A stretch of 30,811 nucleotides of DNA from CAZNVB01 sp964651495 (GCA_964651495.1 CAZYWP010000018.1:1-30811); one strand, 5' to 3'. Numbered from the stretch's first letter, positions 1 through 9,206 are shown. Numbers and translations are program-made. The notes: generated by a model not told the origin, from the letters alone.

Positions 1-28
1 GGGGCCCCCTAACCACGCCACCCGCCCC
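1..28 (-). repeat. Truncated copy of dispersed palindromic repeat (copy A)
   Basis: Read on the minus strand, this block contains GGGTGGCGTGGTTAGGGGG followed by CCCC at the window edge. It matches the left arm of the copies at 11731 (about 20 of 22 bases) and 30463 (about 20 of 24 bases). The rest of the element would lie beyond position 1. No gene is seen between here and 131; the remaining roughly 100 bp show no clear terminator or promoter. Confidence 0.6.
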
Positions 29-130
29 TTCTATTCGAGAGTGGCTATCACGGACTCAGAAATTCTTCCTCAGGTGTTTTGGCCGCGTGAATAGAGCCTT
101 ACTTTCAGGTCTTGACCGGTTTGCTCAGTA

Positions 131-2431
131 CTATTTCTGGCCGGCACGCTCGGCCGGGGTGCAGACGGATTCCTCGACCTCATGGGACTCCTTGAGGCCC
201 GAGCGCTTGGAATAGAGGATGGCGGCGATGCAGACGGCCAGAGCGGCGACGACAAAGATAATTACTCCCCAGGTCAGCCTTCGATATTGGATGATGATCG
301 GAGCGGCGAGCAGGGAGACCAGGTTGATGACTTTGATCATCGGGTTGAGGGCCGGCCCGGCGGTGTCCTTGAGCGGGTCGCCGACCGTGTCCCCCACAAC
401 CGCGGCCTTGTGGGCGTCCGAACCCTTGCCACCGTAGAGCCCGTCTTCGATCGTCTTTTTGGCGTTATCCCAAGCCCCTCCGGCATTGGCCATGAATACG
501 GCCAGCAGCTGGCCGGAGAGGATGACTCCGGCCAGAAACCCGCCCAGCGCCTCCACCTGGAGGGTGAGTCCGACTATCAGGGGGGCGAGCACGGCCAGCA
601 GGGCCAGCCCGACGAGCTCTTTTTGGGCGGCAACGGTGCAGATGCCCACCGCCTGCCTGTAATCCGGCTTGACTTTTCCTTCCATGAGGCCCGGGATCTT
701 GAATTGGCGCCGCACCTCCATGACGATCAGGGAAGCGGCCCGCGATACAGCGTTGATGGTCAGGGAGGAGAAGAGCCAGGGAATCGCTCCTCCGAGGAGC
801 ATTCCGATGAGGACCAGTGGAACGGACACTCGGATTCCCGTGTTGAGGAGGTGCTGGGCCTCCGGCATGTTCAACTGGGCCTGGACCTTGGTGACATCGG
901 TCATGTAGGAGCCGAAAAGAGACACGGCCGCGATCACTGCCGACCCGATGGCCACGCCTTTGGTGATGGCCTTGGTGGTGTTGCCCACGGCATCCAGGTC
1001 GGCCATGATCCGGCGGGCGTTCTTATCCAGGCCGGCCATTTCGCCGATGCCGTTGGCGTTGTCCGCGATGGGGCCGAAGGAATCCATGGCCACGTTGTTC
1101 CCGGTAAGAGTCAGCATGCCGATTCCGGTCATGGCCACGCCATAGAGGACGTAGGCGACAGGCTGCCCCCAATAGATGAGTACGGCGGAGAGAATCGTGC
1201 CCGCGATGACCATGATGGCCCAGACAGTCGATTCCATTCCCGCCGACAGCCCCGACAGGATGGTTGTGGCGGCTCCGGTCCGGGAGGACCGGGCGATTTC
1301 CTTGACCGGAGTGTGATGAGTGTCGGTGAAGTACTTGGTCAGCTCGTCGATGGCAATGGCCAGGAAGATGCCGACGGCGACCGACAGGAAGGCCCGCCAT
1401 TCATCCATGTAAAAATGCGCCAGGAAGGCGAAGGCCACGAAGCAGAGGGCCGCCGACGTGTAAAAGCCCCGGTTGATGCCGGCCATGGCATTGCCCCGTT
1501 TTTCGTCCTTTTTGCCGCGGACCTGGTAGGTCCCGATGATCGAGGAAAGGACCCCGATGCCCCTGACCAGAAGCGGGAAAATGATCCACTTGACCTGGCC
1601 GGTGATCTGGACAAGGGCGAGTCCGAGGATCAGGCCGGAGACGATGGTGACCTCGTAGCTTTCAAAAATATCGGCGGCCATCCCGGCGCAGTCGCCGACG
1701 TTGTCCCCGACGAGGTCGGCGACGACGGCCGCATTGCGCGGGTCATCCTCGGGGATACAGGCCTCTACCTTGCCCACCAGGTCGGCGCCCACGTCCGCCG
1801 CTTTGGTGAAAATGCCGCCTCCGACACGCATAAACAGGGCCAGGAGCGTGCCTCCAAACCCGAACCCAAGGAGGGCGTCGGGGGCGGCCTTCTGGAAAAC
1901 CAGGAAAATGACCGTTCCGCCCAGGAGGCCGAGCCCGTCGGTCAGCATGCCGGTGATGGTGCCGGTGCGGTAGGCGATCTTGAGCGCCTTGTCAAAGCTC
2001 GTCCGCGAAGCCGCCGCCACCCGGACGTTGCCCTGAACAGCCATGCGCATTCCAAACTGCCCGACCATCAGGGAGAAAAAGGCGCCCAGGACAAAGGCGC
2101 CGGCCCGGCCCAGGCCGATAATGACTTTGATCTGGTCGGTGGCAAGACCGGGAAAGCGCTCCAGCGCCTCGGCCGAAGGCGGAACGATATAAACGCTGAA
2201 AAAGAGGGCGAAGGTCAGGATGAGAATCAGCGGCAGGATGGACTTGAGCTGCCGGGTGAGATACGCTTCGGCTCCCTGCTTGATCGCCTCCCAGACCTCG
2301 ATCATCTTTGGCGTGCCCTTTTCCTCTGCCAGGATCTGGCGTCGCAGGAACAGAGCGTAAGCCAATCCCAGCAGCGCGATGCCCAGGACCGACCACAGGG
2401 CGATGATCTCAAATTCGGTCGCTTCTAACAT
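131..2431 (-). CDS. hppA: K+-independent membrane-bound H+-translocating pyrophosphatase
   Basis: A 766-residue integral membrane pyrophosphatase that couples PPi hydrolysis to ion pumping across the cytoplasmic membrane. About 15-16 hydrophobic segments run the whole length, the usual size for the family. The PPi/Mg site motifs are clear: DVGADLVGKVEA at 213-224, EDDPRN at 228-233, DNVGDCAGMAAD at 243-254, and near the C-terminus GGAWDNAKK and GDTVGDPLKDTAGP. The determinant after DAVGNTT is Lys487, with Thr490 three residues on. That is the K+-independent subtype, whose characterised members pump H+. A Shine-Dalgarno AAGGAG precedes the ATG, and a near-consensus promoter lies just upstream, immediately after the miaB stop. 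It can therefore be expressed apart from the block upstream. Confidence is high for family and subtype; ion specificity follows from family knowledge. Confidence 0.97.
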   Translation of the reverse strand: MLEATEFEIIALWSVLGIALLGLAYALFLRRQILAEEKGTPKMIEVWEAIKQGAEAYLTRQLKSILPLILILTFALFFSVYIVPPSAEALERFPGLATDQIKVIIGLGRAGAFVLGAFFSLMVGQFGMRMAVQGNVRVAAASRTSFDKALKIAYRTGTITGMLTDGLGLLGGTVIFLVFQKAAPDALLGFGFGGTLLALFMRVGGGIFTKAADVGADLVGKVEACIPEDDPRNAAVVADLVGDNVGDCAGMAADIFESYEVTIVSGLILGLALVQITGQVKWIIFPLLVRGIGVLSSIIGTYQVRGKKDEKRGNAMAGINRGFYTSAALCFVAFAFLAHFYMDEWRAFLSVAVGIFLAIAIDELTKYFTDTHHTPVKEIARSSRTGAATTILSGLSAGMESTVWAIMVIAGTILSAVLIYWGQPVAYVLYGVAMTGIGMLTLTGNNVAMDSFGPIADNANGIGEMAGLDKNARRIMADLDAVGNTTKAITKGVAIGSAVIAAVSLFGSYMTDVTKVQAQLNMPEAQHLLNTGIRVSVPLVLIGMLLGGAIPWLFSSLTINAVSRAASLIVMEVRRQFKIPGLMEGKVKPDYRQAVGICTVAAQKELVGLALLAVLAPLIVGLTLQVEALGGFLAGVILSGQLLAVFMANAGGAWDNAKKTIEDGLYGGKGSDAHKAAVVGDTVGDPLKDTAGPALNPMIKVINLVSLLAAPIIIQYRRLTWGVIIFVVAALAVCIAAILYSKRSGLKESHEVEESVCTPAERAGQK

Positions 2432-2499
2432 GCCACGTCTCCTTCGAAGGGGCCTTAGGTCGTGTGTCTATTTCCCTTTTCCGGGAATTCGGGAGAGGT

Positions 2500-2528
2500 T
2501 GTATAGCACAAATCCGGTCAAATTTCAA
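2500..2528 (-). promoter_or_regulatory. Predicted sigma70-type promoter of hppA
   Basis: On the minus strand TTGAAA (2528-2523) and TATACA (2505-2500) are separated by 17 bp. This lies in the 98-bp gap between the miaB stop and the hppA start, about 70 bp upstream of the hppA ATG. Confidence 0.6.
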
Positions 2529-2529
2529 T

Positions 2530-3864
2530 TCATGTTGCCCGCTCTCCGTGGAGGCTGAACGGGCCGAACCCGGTGATGCGGACGTCGACAAAGCGGCCGC
2601 TGCAATCCTCGGAGGACCGGAAATTGACCACCTGGCTTCCTTCGTTGCGGCCGGTCAGGAGATGGGGCGTTTTCTTGCTCCGTCCCGTGCACAGGACCTT
2701 GATCACCCGGCCGACCTGAAGGCTGTGGGTTTCGAGCTGGATGGCCTTCTGGACTTGCTGGACTTGCTCGAGGCGCTTCCGCTTGACTTCGAACGGCACG
2801 TCGTCCAGGAGCTCGGAGGCGCGTGTATACGGCCGGGGCGAGTAGCGGAAGGAGAAGATATTGCCGAAGCGGACTCGGCGGAGGACCTCCATCGTCTCCT
2901 CGTGCTCTTCGTCCGTCTCTCCGGGAAAGCCGACGATGACGTCCGCGCTCAAACTGATCTCGGGAAGAAGGCGGCGCAGGAGGACGACCTTCTCCAGATA
3001 GTCTTCCTTGGTGTAGCCTCTTTTCATCCGCTCCAGGACGGACGTTGAGCCGCTCTGAAGGGGGAGGTGAAGCTGGCGGCAGATTTTCGGCGTCGCCGCC
3101 ATGGCCTCGGCGATTTTCGCAGTGAAGCGCCTTGGGTGGGAGGTCAGGAAGCGGACCCACTCAATCCCTTTCACCGCGGCGGCGGCTTGAAGAAGACCGG
3201 GGAAATCCCTTCTTGTCTCCGGGTCCACGTAGCAGTTGACATTCTGGCCAAGGAGTTGGACTTCTTTGAACCCTTTTCCGGCCAAGTCTCGAACCTCTCC
3301 CAGGATGGACCGGAGAGGCCTGAATTTTTCCCGCCCTCGGGTGTAGGGGACGATGCAATAAGCGCAGAAATTGTTACAGCCCTCCATAACAGTCACATAG
3401 CCGCTCGTCCGGCTTTCCCGGCAGAAGAGGTCGGCCGGTGTATCATGCCATTCTTCTGACCAGTCTGTGGAGATGAATTTCTCTGCGGGCGTGGCCTGAA
3501 TAAGGGGCCCGAGCTCGCCGTAGTTATCCGGCCCGAGGACAAAATCGACGAACGCTCGGCGCTCCAGCAGCTCCAGGCCGCGCAGCTGGGCCACACAGCC
3601 GACGACGCCGATGCGCACGGGCTTCTTATTCTTGAGCGGGGCCAGACGGCCGAGGTAGGAATAGAGCTTTTCCTCCGATTTTGCCCGGACCGCGCAGGTA
3701 TTGACGATGATGAGATCCGCCTCCTCCGGGCTGGTGACTTTGGCCGCCCCGCTCTGCTGGAGGATTCCGGCGATGCGTTCGGAGTCGTTTTCGTTCATCT
3801 GGCAGCCAAACGTCCGGATAAAAAACTTGACTGGCTTGGTGTTCGTCGGCATAGTCCGCTTCAT
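2530..3864 (-). CDS. miaB: tRNA-2-methylthio-N6-dimethylallyladenosine synthase MiaB
   Basis: A radical-SAM methylthiotransferase that adds the 2-methylthio group to i6A37 of tRNAs reading UNN codons; cytoplasmic. The 444-residue protein has the standard order. The N-terminal UPF0004 domain has three auxiliary-cluster cysteines (C21 in FGCQMN, C57 in NTCAVR, C90). The radical-SAM motif is GCNNFCAYC (C163, C167, C170), followed by VPYTRGRE. A C-terminal TRAM domain covers about 380-440. GCQMN and CNNFC..C fit MiaB better than RimO or MtaB. The start is the first ATG at 3864; a second in-frame ATG at codon 5 is an alternative, and neither has a strong ribosome binding site. It lies 69 bp downstream of the C_GCAxxG_C_C gene and probably shares its transcript. 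Confidence 0.95.
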   Translation of the reverse strand: MKRTMPTNTKPVKFFIRTFGCQMNENDSERIAGILQQSGAAKVTSPEEADLIIVNTCAVRAKSEEKLYSYLGRLAPLKNKKPVRIGVVGCVAQLRGLELLERRAFVDFVLGPDNYGELGPLIQATPAEKFISTDWSEEWHDTPADLFCRESRTSGYVTVMEGCNNFCAYCIVPYTRGREKFRPLRSILGEVRDLAGKGFKEVQLLGQNVNCYVDPETRRDFPGLLQAAAAVKGIEWVRFLTSHPRRFTAKIAEAMAATPKICRQLHLPLQSGSTSVLERMKRGYTKEDYLEKVVLLRRLLPEISLSADVIVGFPGETDEEHEETMEVLRRVRFGNIFSFRYSPRPYTRASELLDDVPFEVKRKRLEQVQQVQKAIQLETHSLQVGRVIKVLCTGRSKKTPHLLTGRNEGSQVVNFRSSEDCSGRFVDVRITGFGPFSLHGERAT

Positions 3865-3933
3865 TATATACTAATCGAATCCCTTGTGAATGGTGGTCCG
3901 GGAAAAGGCCGGCCCAGAGACTGAGGAAGGCGG

Positions 3934-4368
3934 CTACAGAATTTTTTCCAGGATTTCGACCGCGTCCCGGACATACTTCGGGCAGAGGAGTTCGAACACA
4001 CCCCGCGCCGCCGCCTGGTCATGTCCCTCGGCCGTGCTCATATCGGTGCCGATGAGATCATTGCAGACGATCGAACCGTGCCTAGCCTTGAACTGGCCGA
4101 TGAAATCGCGCACGAGGGCATAGGTTTTTTCCCTGGCCCCCTCGTCCTCGGCCTTGGTTCGGCCATATTTTAAGCCGATGGCCATGAGGGCTCCGGTGAC
4201 GGCGCCGCAGGTCAGGCCCATACGGGCCATCCCGCCCCCGAACGACTGCGAGATCTTAAGGGCCCTTTCCCGGTCGAGCCCCAACGGTCCGCTCAGGGCC
4301 GCCAGGACGGCCTGGGAACAGCTGAAGCCCTTCTTGAAATCATCCGCCGCGGCGTCAGACCGACTCAT
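3934..4368 (-). CDS. C_GCAxxG_C_C family redox-active protein
   Basis: A 144-residue protein with the cysteine signature of the C_GCAxxG_C_C family (a putative redox-active or metal-binding family). The motifs are FSCSQAVLAAL (Cys near residue 16), GLTCGAVTGALMAIG near the middle, CNDLIGTD, and a final ELLCPKYVRDAVEILE. There is no signal peptide or membrane segment, so it is probably cytoplasmic. The physiological reaction of the family is unknown. The ATG overlaps the recN stop as ATGA, and GGAGGGAG lies about 9 bases upstream inside recN, so it is translationally coupled to recN. Confidence is high for the family, none for a specific reaction. Confidence 0.88.
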   Translation of the reverse strand: MSRSDAAADDFKKGFSCSQAVLAALSGPLGLDRERALKISQSFGGGMARMGLTCGAVTGALMAIGLKYGRTKAEDEGAREKTYALVRDFIGQFKARHGSIVCNDLIGTDMSTAEGHDQAAARGVFELLCPKYVRDAVEILEKIL

Positions 4369-6223
4369 TTTTTTCTTCTCCCTCCATTGTCCTCTTTCAG
4401 GTTATGGGAAAGCATTTCCCGGGCATTCTGAAGCGAGGTCGAAGTCATCCGGCTTCCCGACACAAGACGGGAGATCTCAGCCACCCGCTCCTCGAAACCG
4501 AGCTCTTTGACTGTCGTGAATGTCCTGTCCCTGGCGACCGATTTTTCAATCCGGTAGTGATGGGGCGCGAAGGAGGCGATCTGCGGGAGATGGGTGATGC
4601 AGATGACCTGGTGCTGACNNNNNNNNNNNNNNNNNNNNNNNNNNNNNNNNNNNNNNNNNNNNNNNNNNNNNNNNNNNNNNNNNNNNNNNNNNNNNNNNNN
4701 NNNNNNNNNNNNNNNNNNGGCGCGAAGGAGGCGATCTGCGGGAGATGGGTGATGCAGATGACCTGGTGCTGACTGGCCAGGCCGCGGAGCTTCTCGGCGA
4801 TGCATTCGGCCGTCTTCCCCCCGATGCCGGAGTCGATTTCGTCGAAGATCAGTGTTTTGAGGCCGCCGCGTTCGCGGCCAACGGTCTTCAAGGCCAGCAT
4901 AATCCGGGAGAGCTCTCCTCCGGAAGCGATCTTGCGCAGGGGACGCAGCTCTTCTCCCGGGTTGGGGCTGATGAGAAATTCGACATCGTCCAGTCCTGCA
5001 TCGCCGGCCTTTTCCCGGTCCAGCGCGGCCGCCGCCTGGCTCTCCAGGCGGACCTTGAAGCGGGCTTTTTTCATGCCCAGCAGGCTGATTTCCCGCTCGA
5101 CTTCCGTTTCCAGTCTGGACGCCCCCTGCCGGCGGAGCCGCGAAAGGGTCCCGGCCTTCGTCTGGTAATTTGAGAAGACCCGGCTGGTTTCGGCTTCCAG
5201 GTCGGCCAGCAGCTCTTCGCTCTGCTGGAGCCCGCCATGCTCCTTTTTTGCCTTTTCGAGATAAGCGAGCATGTCCTCGACTGTCTCGCCGTATTTTCGG
5301 CGGAGCCGGTCGAGGACGGCCAGCCGTTCTTCCAGCTCTTCCAGCCGGTCCGGGCCGAGGCTTTGGCGGTCCTTGTATTTGATCAGGCAATCGGCCAGCT
5401 CCCGGACGGCGATGGCCGTCTGGCCCAGCGATTCGTCGAACGCCCGGAAGACCTGAACGTACGTGGACAGCTCCCGAACCGCCTCCTGCAGCCTGGCTAG
5501 CCCGGCCTGGATCGAATTCTCTTCGAGATAAGAGAGATCCAGGGCCCGGTCGACGAGCCGGGCGATCTTCTCGGCATTCTTTAGGATGTGCCGTTCGACC
5601 TGGATCTCCTGCCACTCGCCGGGCTTAAGCCCGGCGTTCTCGAGCTCTTTGATCTGGTAGCCCAGAAAATCGAGACGCTGCTCTCTTTCCCTTGTCCTGG
5701 TCTCGAGGTCGCTTCTTTGCCGCTTCAGCCGGCGCAGTTCCTGGGCCAGCCCGGCCACCTCTTCGCGTCGCGGCGTCAGCCCGAGGTAATCATCGAGGTA
5801 GAGCAGGTGGTTTTCCACCTGGAGCAGGAAGATATGGTCGTTCTGGCCGTAGATATCCACCAGGGCCGGACCGATCTCCCTTAATTTTTTGACGGGAACG
5901 AGGACTCCGTTGACATAGGCTTTGCCGCTTCCTTCGAGCGGGATCTGCCGTTGGATCAGAACTTCTCCCTCATCCAGGAGGCCCAGGTCGGCCGCCTTCC
6001 GCGTCTCCGGCGGAACCCGGAAAACGGCCTCGATCACGGCCTCCGTTTTTCCGGTCCGGATGAGCTCCGGCGAGGCCTTCTCGCCCAGGACGAGTTTGAT
6101 GCCGTCGATGATGATCGATTTTCCGGCTCCGGTCTCGCCCGTGAGGATGGAGAACCCGTCTTTGAAGCAGATCTCCAGGTCCTCGATGGTAGCCAGGTTT
6201 CTGATGCGGAGAGAGCCGATCAT
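4365..6223 (-). CDS. recN: DNA repair protein RecN, interrupted by an assembly gap
   Basis: An SMC-like ATPase of recombinational double-strand-break repair. The N-terminal half begins MIGSLRIRNLATIED and carries Walker A GETGAGKS (residues 29-36). A long Glu/Arg/Leu-rich coiled-coil region follows, then the signature SGGELSRIMLALK and Walker B TLIFDEIDSGIGG. As written, the frame breaks at 100 Ns (4619-4718). The same 55 bases stand on both sides of the Ns. Collapsing the Ns and one copy (155 bp, which is 2 mod 3) restores one frame that continues ASFA-PHHYRIEKS and runs to the TGA at 4365. This gives about 567 residues, the usual RecN length. The gene is therefore almost certainly intact in the organism. 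The start lies 6 bp after the protease stop; the stop overlaps the next start as ATGA. Confidence 0.93.
4564..4773. other. Scaffold gap (100 N) flanked by identical 55-bp blocks
   Basis: Positions 4619-4718 are exactly 100 Ns. Bases 4564-4618 and 4719-4773 are identical, starting GGCGCGAAGGAGG and ending GGTGCTGAC. Both lie within the same RecN codons (CITHLPQIASFA). Two contigs sharing a 55-base overlap, which is a common de Bruijn k-mer size, joined with a fixed-size filler explain this better than a biological duplication. Confidence 0.93.
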
Positions 6224-6229
6224 CCCCTT

Positions 6230-7600
6230 TTATTTGGTAATCTTGATCGGGACGAGCGCTTTTTCCATGTTGATCCGGCCATAGCCGATGTACTCGTCCT
6301 TGCCTTTGTGCTGGGCCGAATTGACGTCGTCCGCCGAATAACGGATGACGTTCATGATCTCTTCTGCCTCGAGCCACGGCTTGAGAGTCTTGATCAGGGC
6401 GGCCAGGCCGGCCACGTGGGGGGCGGCCATCGAAGTGCCGCCTCCGTAGCCGTAGGGAATGGCACCCGGGTCCAGCCAGACCTTTTCCGGATACCAGGTC
6501 GGGACGAGGCTGAGGACCCGCTCGCCGGGCGCGGCCACGTCGATCTGGGAACCGAAGTTCGACCAGGTGGTTCGGGTGTCATTATAATCGGTCGCGGCCA
6601 CGGCCAGACAGTAGGCATCGTAGGCGGCGGGATAGAGGACTGAGCCCCCGTCGTTTCCGGCCGAGGCGGAGATGACGACACCCCTTTCGTAGCCGTATCT
6701 CAGAGCATCGCGCAGGGCATTCGACGTGGCGTCCCCCCCCAGGCTGATGTTGATCACGTCAGCCCCGTTGTCGGCGGCCCAGATGATTCCGTCGATCATC
6801 CAGCTGTAGAATCCTTCGCCTTCCTCATCCGTAACCTTCACCGGCAGGATTTTGCAGTCCCAGGCGACGCCGGCGACTCCGATGTTATTGTTGGTGTCGG
6901 CCGCGGCGATCCCGGCGACATGGGTTCCGTGGCCGTTGTCGTCGGTGGCATCGAAATCGTCGTTGGCAAAATCCCGGCCGGCCGATTTGATTTTGTTCTT
7001 GATGTCGGGGTGGAGAAGGTCGACGCCGGAGTCGATAATGGCGATGACCGTCTCCCCGGAGCCCTTTGTTTCCCCCCAGGCGGTCGCCGCCCGAATATCG
7101 GCGTTGGCTTTTCCCTTGGGACCGCCCGAGCCGATTTCCTGGCCGGAGTTAGTGAGGGCGTACTGGTTCTTGAAGTAAGGGTCGTTTGGAGTATCGGTGA
7201 TTCGGAAAACGTAGTCGGGCTCGGCAAATTCGACGTCGGGATTCCGCTCGAGGGCGTAGACCATCTCTTCTACGCTCAGGTCGGAAGGAATCTGGATCTG
7301 ACGTACGCCGATGGCTTCGATTTTCCTGATCTCCTTTGCGCCGTAAGCGCTCACCGCGGCGGCGACGAGTTCTGCGGAGACATCCGGTTTGAACCTGACC
7401 AGGAGCTGGCCGGCCGCATAGCGCGGCCCTTGGCCTCGGACGGGCAGGCCACTTCTGACCTCCCGGAACTGGCGCCGCAAGGCAACCGGATTTCGTTTGG
7501 TCAATCTATCCGCTCTCATGCTTTGCAGGCTGGCGCTGGACGCGAACAGCCCCCCGATGAGCAAGATGAACAAAAACTTGTGTTTTCTTAAAATGGCCAT
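6230..7600 (-). CDS. Secreted subtilisin-like serine protease (S8 family)
   Basis: A 456-residue exported peptidase. Residues 1-30 form a signal peptide (basic start, then FLFILLIGGLFASSASL). A fervidolysin/I9-like prodomain follows at about 64-133 (GQLLVRFKPD through FAEPDYVFR). The catalytic domain spans about 140-450 with Asp190 in AIIDSGVD, His224 in NGHGTHVAG, oxyanion Asn316 in SASAGNDGG, and Ser390 in GGGTSMAAPHVAG. The triad is complete, so the enzyme should be active after prodomain removal. No sortase or membrane anchor is seen. The start has GGGGAGG about 7 bases upstream and lies 18 bp after the barrel-protein stop. Its place behind bamD and an outer-membrane protein suggests a periplasmic or extracellular role. 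The substrate is unknown. Confidence 0.95.
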   Translation of the reverse strand: MAILRKHKFLFILLIGGLFASSASLQSMRADRLTKRNPVALRRQFREVRSGLPVRGQGPRYAAGQLLVRFKPDVSAELVAAAVSAYGAKEIRKIEAIGVRQIQIPSDLSVEEMVYALERNPDVEFAEPDYVFRITDTPNDPYFKNQYALTNSGQEIGSGGPKGKANADIRAATAWGETKGSGETVIAIIDSGVDLLHPDIKNKIKSAGRDFANDDFDATDDNGHGTHVAGIAAADTNNNIGVAGVAWDCKILPVKVTDEEGEGFYSWMIDGIIWAADNGADVINISLGGDATSNALRDALRYGYERGVVISASAGNDGGSVLYPAAYDAYCLAVAATDYNDTRTTWSNFGSQIDVAAPGERVLSLVPTWYPEKVWLDPGAIPYGYGGGTSMAAPHVAGLAALIKTLKPWLEAEEIMNVIRYSADDVNSAQHKGKDEYIGYGRINMEKALVPIKITK

Positions 7601-7618
7601 CGTTTCCTCCCCGCGCCC

Positions 7619-8404
7619 CTAAAACGCGAAAAGCATCTTGATGTTGACCGCATAATCATTCCCGTCTTTATGGGGATAGAGCCCGGCCTCGGCCCGCAGG
7701 GAGAACTTCTCCGAGAGGGCCATCTCCGCTCCCCCCGAGAGGCCGAACTGCCCCTGCCCGGTGAGATCCTTTTTTTCCTCTCCCTTCAAGCTTTCGACCG
7801 TCTCGCTGAACTCGTATTTTCCTTTGAAATAGCGGAAGTTCGGGTAGATGTAGGGCTTGAAGCCCGCGGTGCGGCCGAAGCGGATGATGGGGCCGGCTGT
7901 CGCCCTCATCCAGCTTGGTTTGGCCTCGCCCTTCCCGGTAACGGCCAGACCGCCGATTTCCGAGGTCCTGGTTTCTCCGAAAAAGGCGATGATCTGGCCG
8001 AAGGCGTCCAGGCCGATATTTCTTCCCTGAAATATGGCGGCGGACAGTTCTCCGCCCAGGAGAGGGCCGCTCATCCCTCCGCCCGCGATGACCGTGGAGA
8101 AGGGCAGACGGCGGAAGATCAGCCCGTCGAAGTTCGAGGAAGAGTATCCGACAATCGCGGCCAGGTAAAAACCGGGCCGGATTTTATACCCCAGGACAAG
8201 GCTGGCCAGAACGGACGTTAGTTCGGAGGTGCGCTCCGTGTCAAGGTCATTCCAAGCGATCGTCTGAGAGAAATGTTCAAACCCCAGCCCCAGCTGGAAG
8301 CCGGAAGGGGAGGGACGATCCGGCATCTGGCTCACGGCCGGCGGCACCAGGGCGGAGAGAAAGACCGAGAAAAACGCCAACATGATAACCCGTCTTTTCC
8401 TCAT
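7619..8404 (-). CDS. Putative outer-membrane beta-barrel protein
   Basis: About 261 residues from the ATG at 8404, chosen because GGAGGTG sits 4 bases upstream and the product then opens with a clean signal peptide (MRKRRVIMLAFFSVF...PPAVSQ). A longer frame exists upstream but would overlap bamD. The mature part has alternating hydrophobic/polar strands with Gly and aromatic residues (GFQLGLGFEHFSQ, PGFYLAAIVGYSS, FGLSGGAEMALS) and ends in KMLFAF. The terminal Phe is the usual C-terminal signal recognised by the BAM machinery. No specific family was recognised; an outer-membrane protein beta-barrel (OmpA-like porin fold) is the best guess. It lies 10 bp downstream of bamD. Confidence 0.75.
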   Translation of the reverse strand: MRKRRVIMLAFFSVFLSALVPPAVSQMPDRPSPSGFQLGLGFEHFSQTIAWNDLDTERTSELTSVLASLVLGYKIRPGFYLAAIVGYSSSNFDGLIFRRLPFSTVIAGGGMSGPLLGGELSAAIFQGRNIGLDAFGQIIAFFGETRTSEIGGLAVTGKGEAKPSWMRATAGPIIRFGRTAGFKPYIYPNFRYFKGKYEFSETVESLKGEEKKDLTGQGQFGLSGGAEMALSEKFSLRAEAGLYPHKDGNDYAVNIKMLFAF

Positions 8405-8414
8405 CGACACCTCC

Positions 8415-9206
8415 CTATTTTTTCTCTTGCGGGGCGGAACGGTTGACCTCGTCCAGCCGCTCCCGGGCTTGCTTGGCATACTTGCTCTGGGGATAATCGG
8501 TCACCAGCTTCATAAAATAGGGAACGCTCTCCTTGGTTTTCCCGGCTCGATAATTGGAGTCGGCCAGGTAGAAATAAACCGCGTCCATGCCGCTGTAGCT
8601 CGGATAGCTGGTTAGGATTTCGGACAGCCGGCTGACGGATGCTCTGTAGGCCCTGATCCTGTAGTAATGCTTGCTGATGGTCAGGGCATGGCTGGCCAGG
8701 CGCTCCTCACACTCGGTGATCCGCTTCTGGACCTGCTTGGCCTCCTCACTCAGAGGAAAGTTGGCGATGACCTTTTTAAATTCGGCCAGCGCCTGCATGG
8801 TCTTGGTCTGGTCCCTTTCCGGCTTGAGAGCTTTCTTGAAGAACGTCAGAGCGATTTGGAACTGAGCATAAGAGGCGGACGGGCTGTACGGATAAAGCTG
8901 GATGAACTCCCGATATTCCGAGGCCGCCAGGATCATGCTGCCCTCATCCCCTTTTTCGAAGTAGGAATCGGCGATGGCCAGCTTGGCCCTCTGGGCGTAA
9001 AAACTCTTGGGAAACGAATCGATCACCTGACGAAAATAGAGACGGGCTTTTTCCGTGTCTTTTTTCACAAATTCCTGGCCCGCCTTGAAAAGCGCCTCGT
9101 CCGAAGAGGCGATTTCCGGCGCGATTTCGACGGGCTTTTGCTTACAGTTCACAAGCGGGAAAAGGAAGACCAGAGTCAAGAGCGCGAGGCTGATTGTTTT
9201 TTTCAT
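8415..9206 (-). CDS. bamD: Outer-membrane assembly lipoprotein BamD-like
   Basis: A tetratricopeptide lipoprotein matching BamD (YfiO/ComL), the BamA partner in beta-barrel insertion. From the ATG at 9206 the product begins MKKTISLALLTLVF with a lipobox-like LVNC, so Cys21 would be lipidated. The Asn before Cys is unusual. An ATG five codons upstream (9221) is equally possible; neither has a well-spaced ribosome binding site. TPR-like helical pairs follow: ALFKAGQEFVKKDTEKAR, RQVIDSFPKSFYAQRA, YREFIQLYPYSPSA, FKKVIANFPLSEEA, SEILTSYPSYSG and MKLVTDYPQSKYA. The xxPxS pattern is typical of BamD repeats. Length about 263, near the family norm. It sits between a sugar epimerase and an outer-membrane barrel gene, which fits envelope assembly. 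Confidence 0.88.
   Translation of the reverse strand: MKKTISLALLTLVFLFPLVNCKQKPVEIAPEIASSDEALFKAGQEFVKKDTEKARLYFRQVIDSFPKSFYAQRAKLAIADSYFEKGDEGSMILAASEYREFIQLYPYSPSASYAQFQIALTFFKKALKPERDQTKTMQALAEFKKVIANFPLSEEAKQVQKRITECEERLASHALTISKHYYRIRAYRASVSRLSEILTSYPSYSGMDAVYFYLADSNYRAGKTKESVPYFMKLVTDYPQSKYAKQARERLDEVNRSAPQEKK

Noticed and set aside
182..2428. A 748-codon open frame antisense to the pyrophosphatase gene
   Set aside because: The translation is charged and Gly/Asp-rich with no recognisable domain, and it exactly mirrors a strongly conserved gene; GC-rich codon bias creates such shadow frames.
4564..4773. Genuine tandem duplication or insertion in recN
   Set aside because: Exact 55-base identity, exactly 100 Ns and restoration of a full-length frame on collapse point to assembly.
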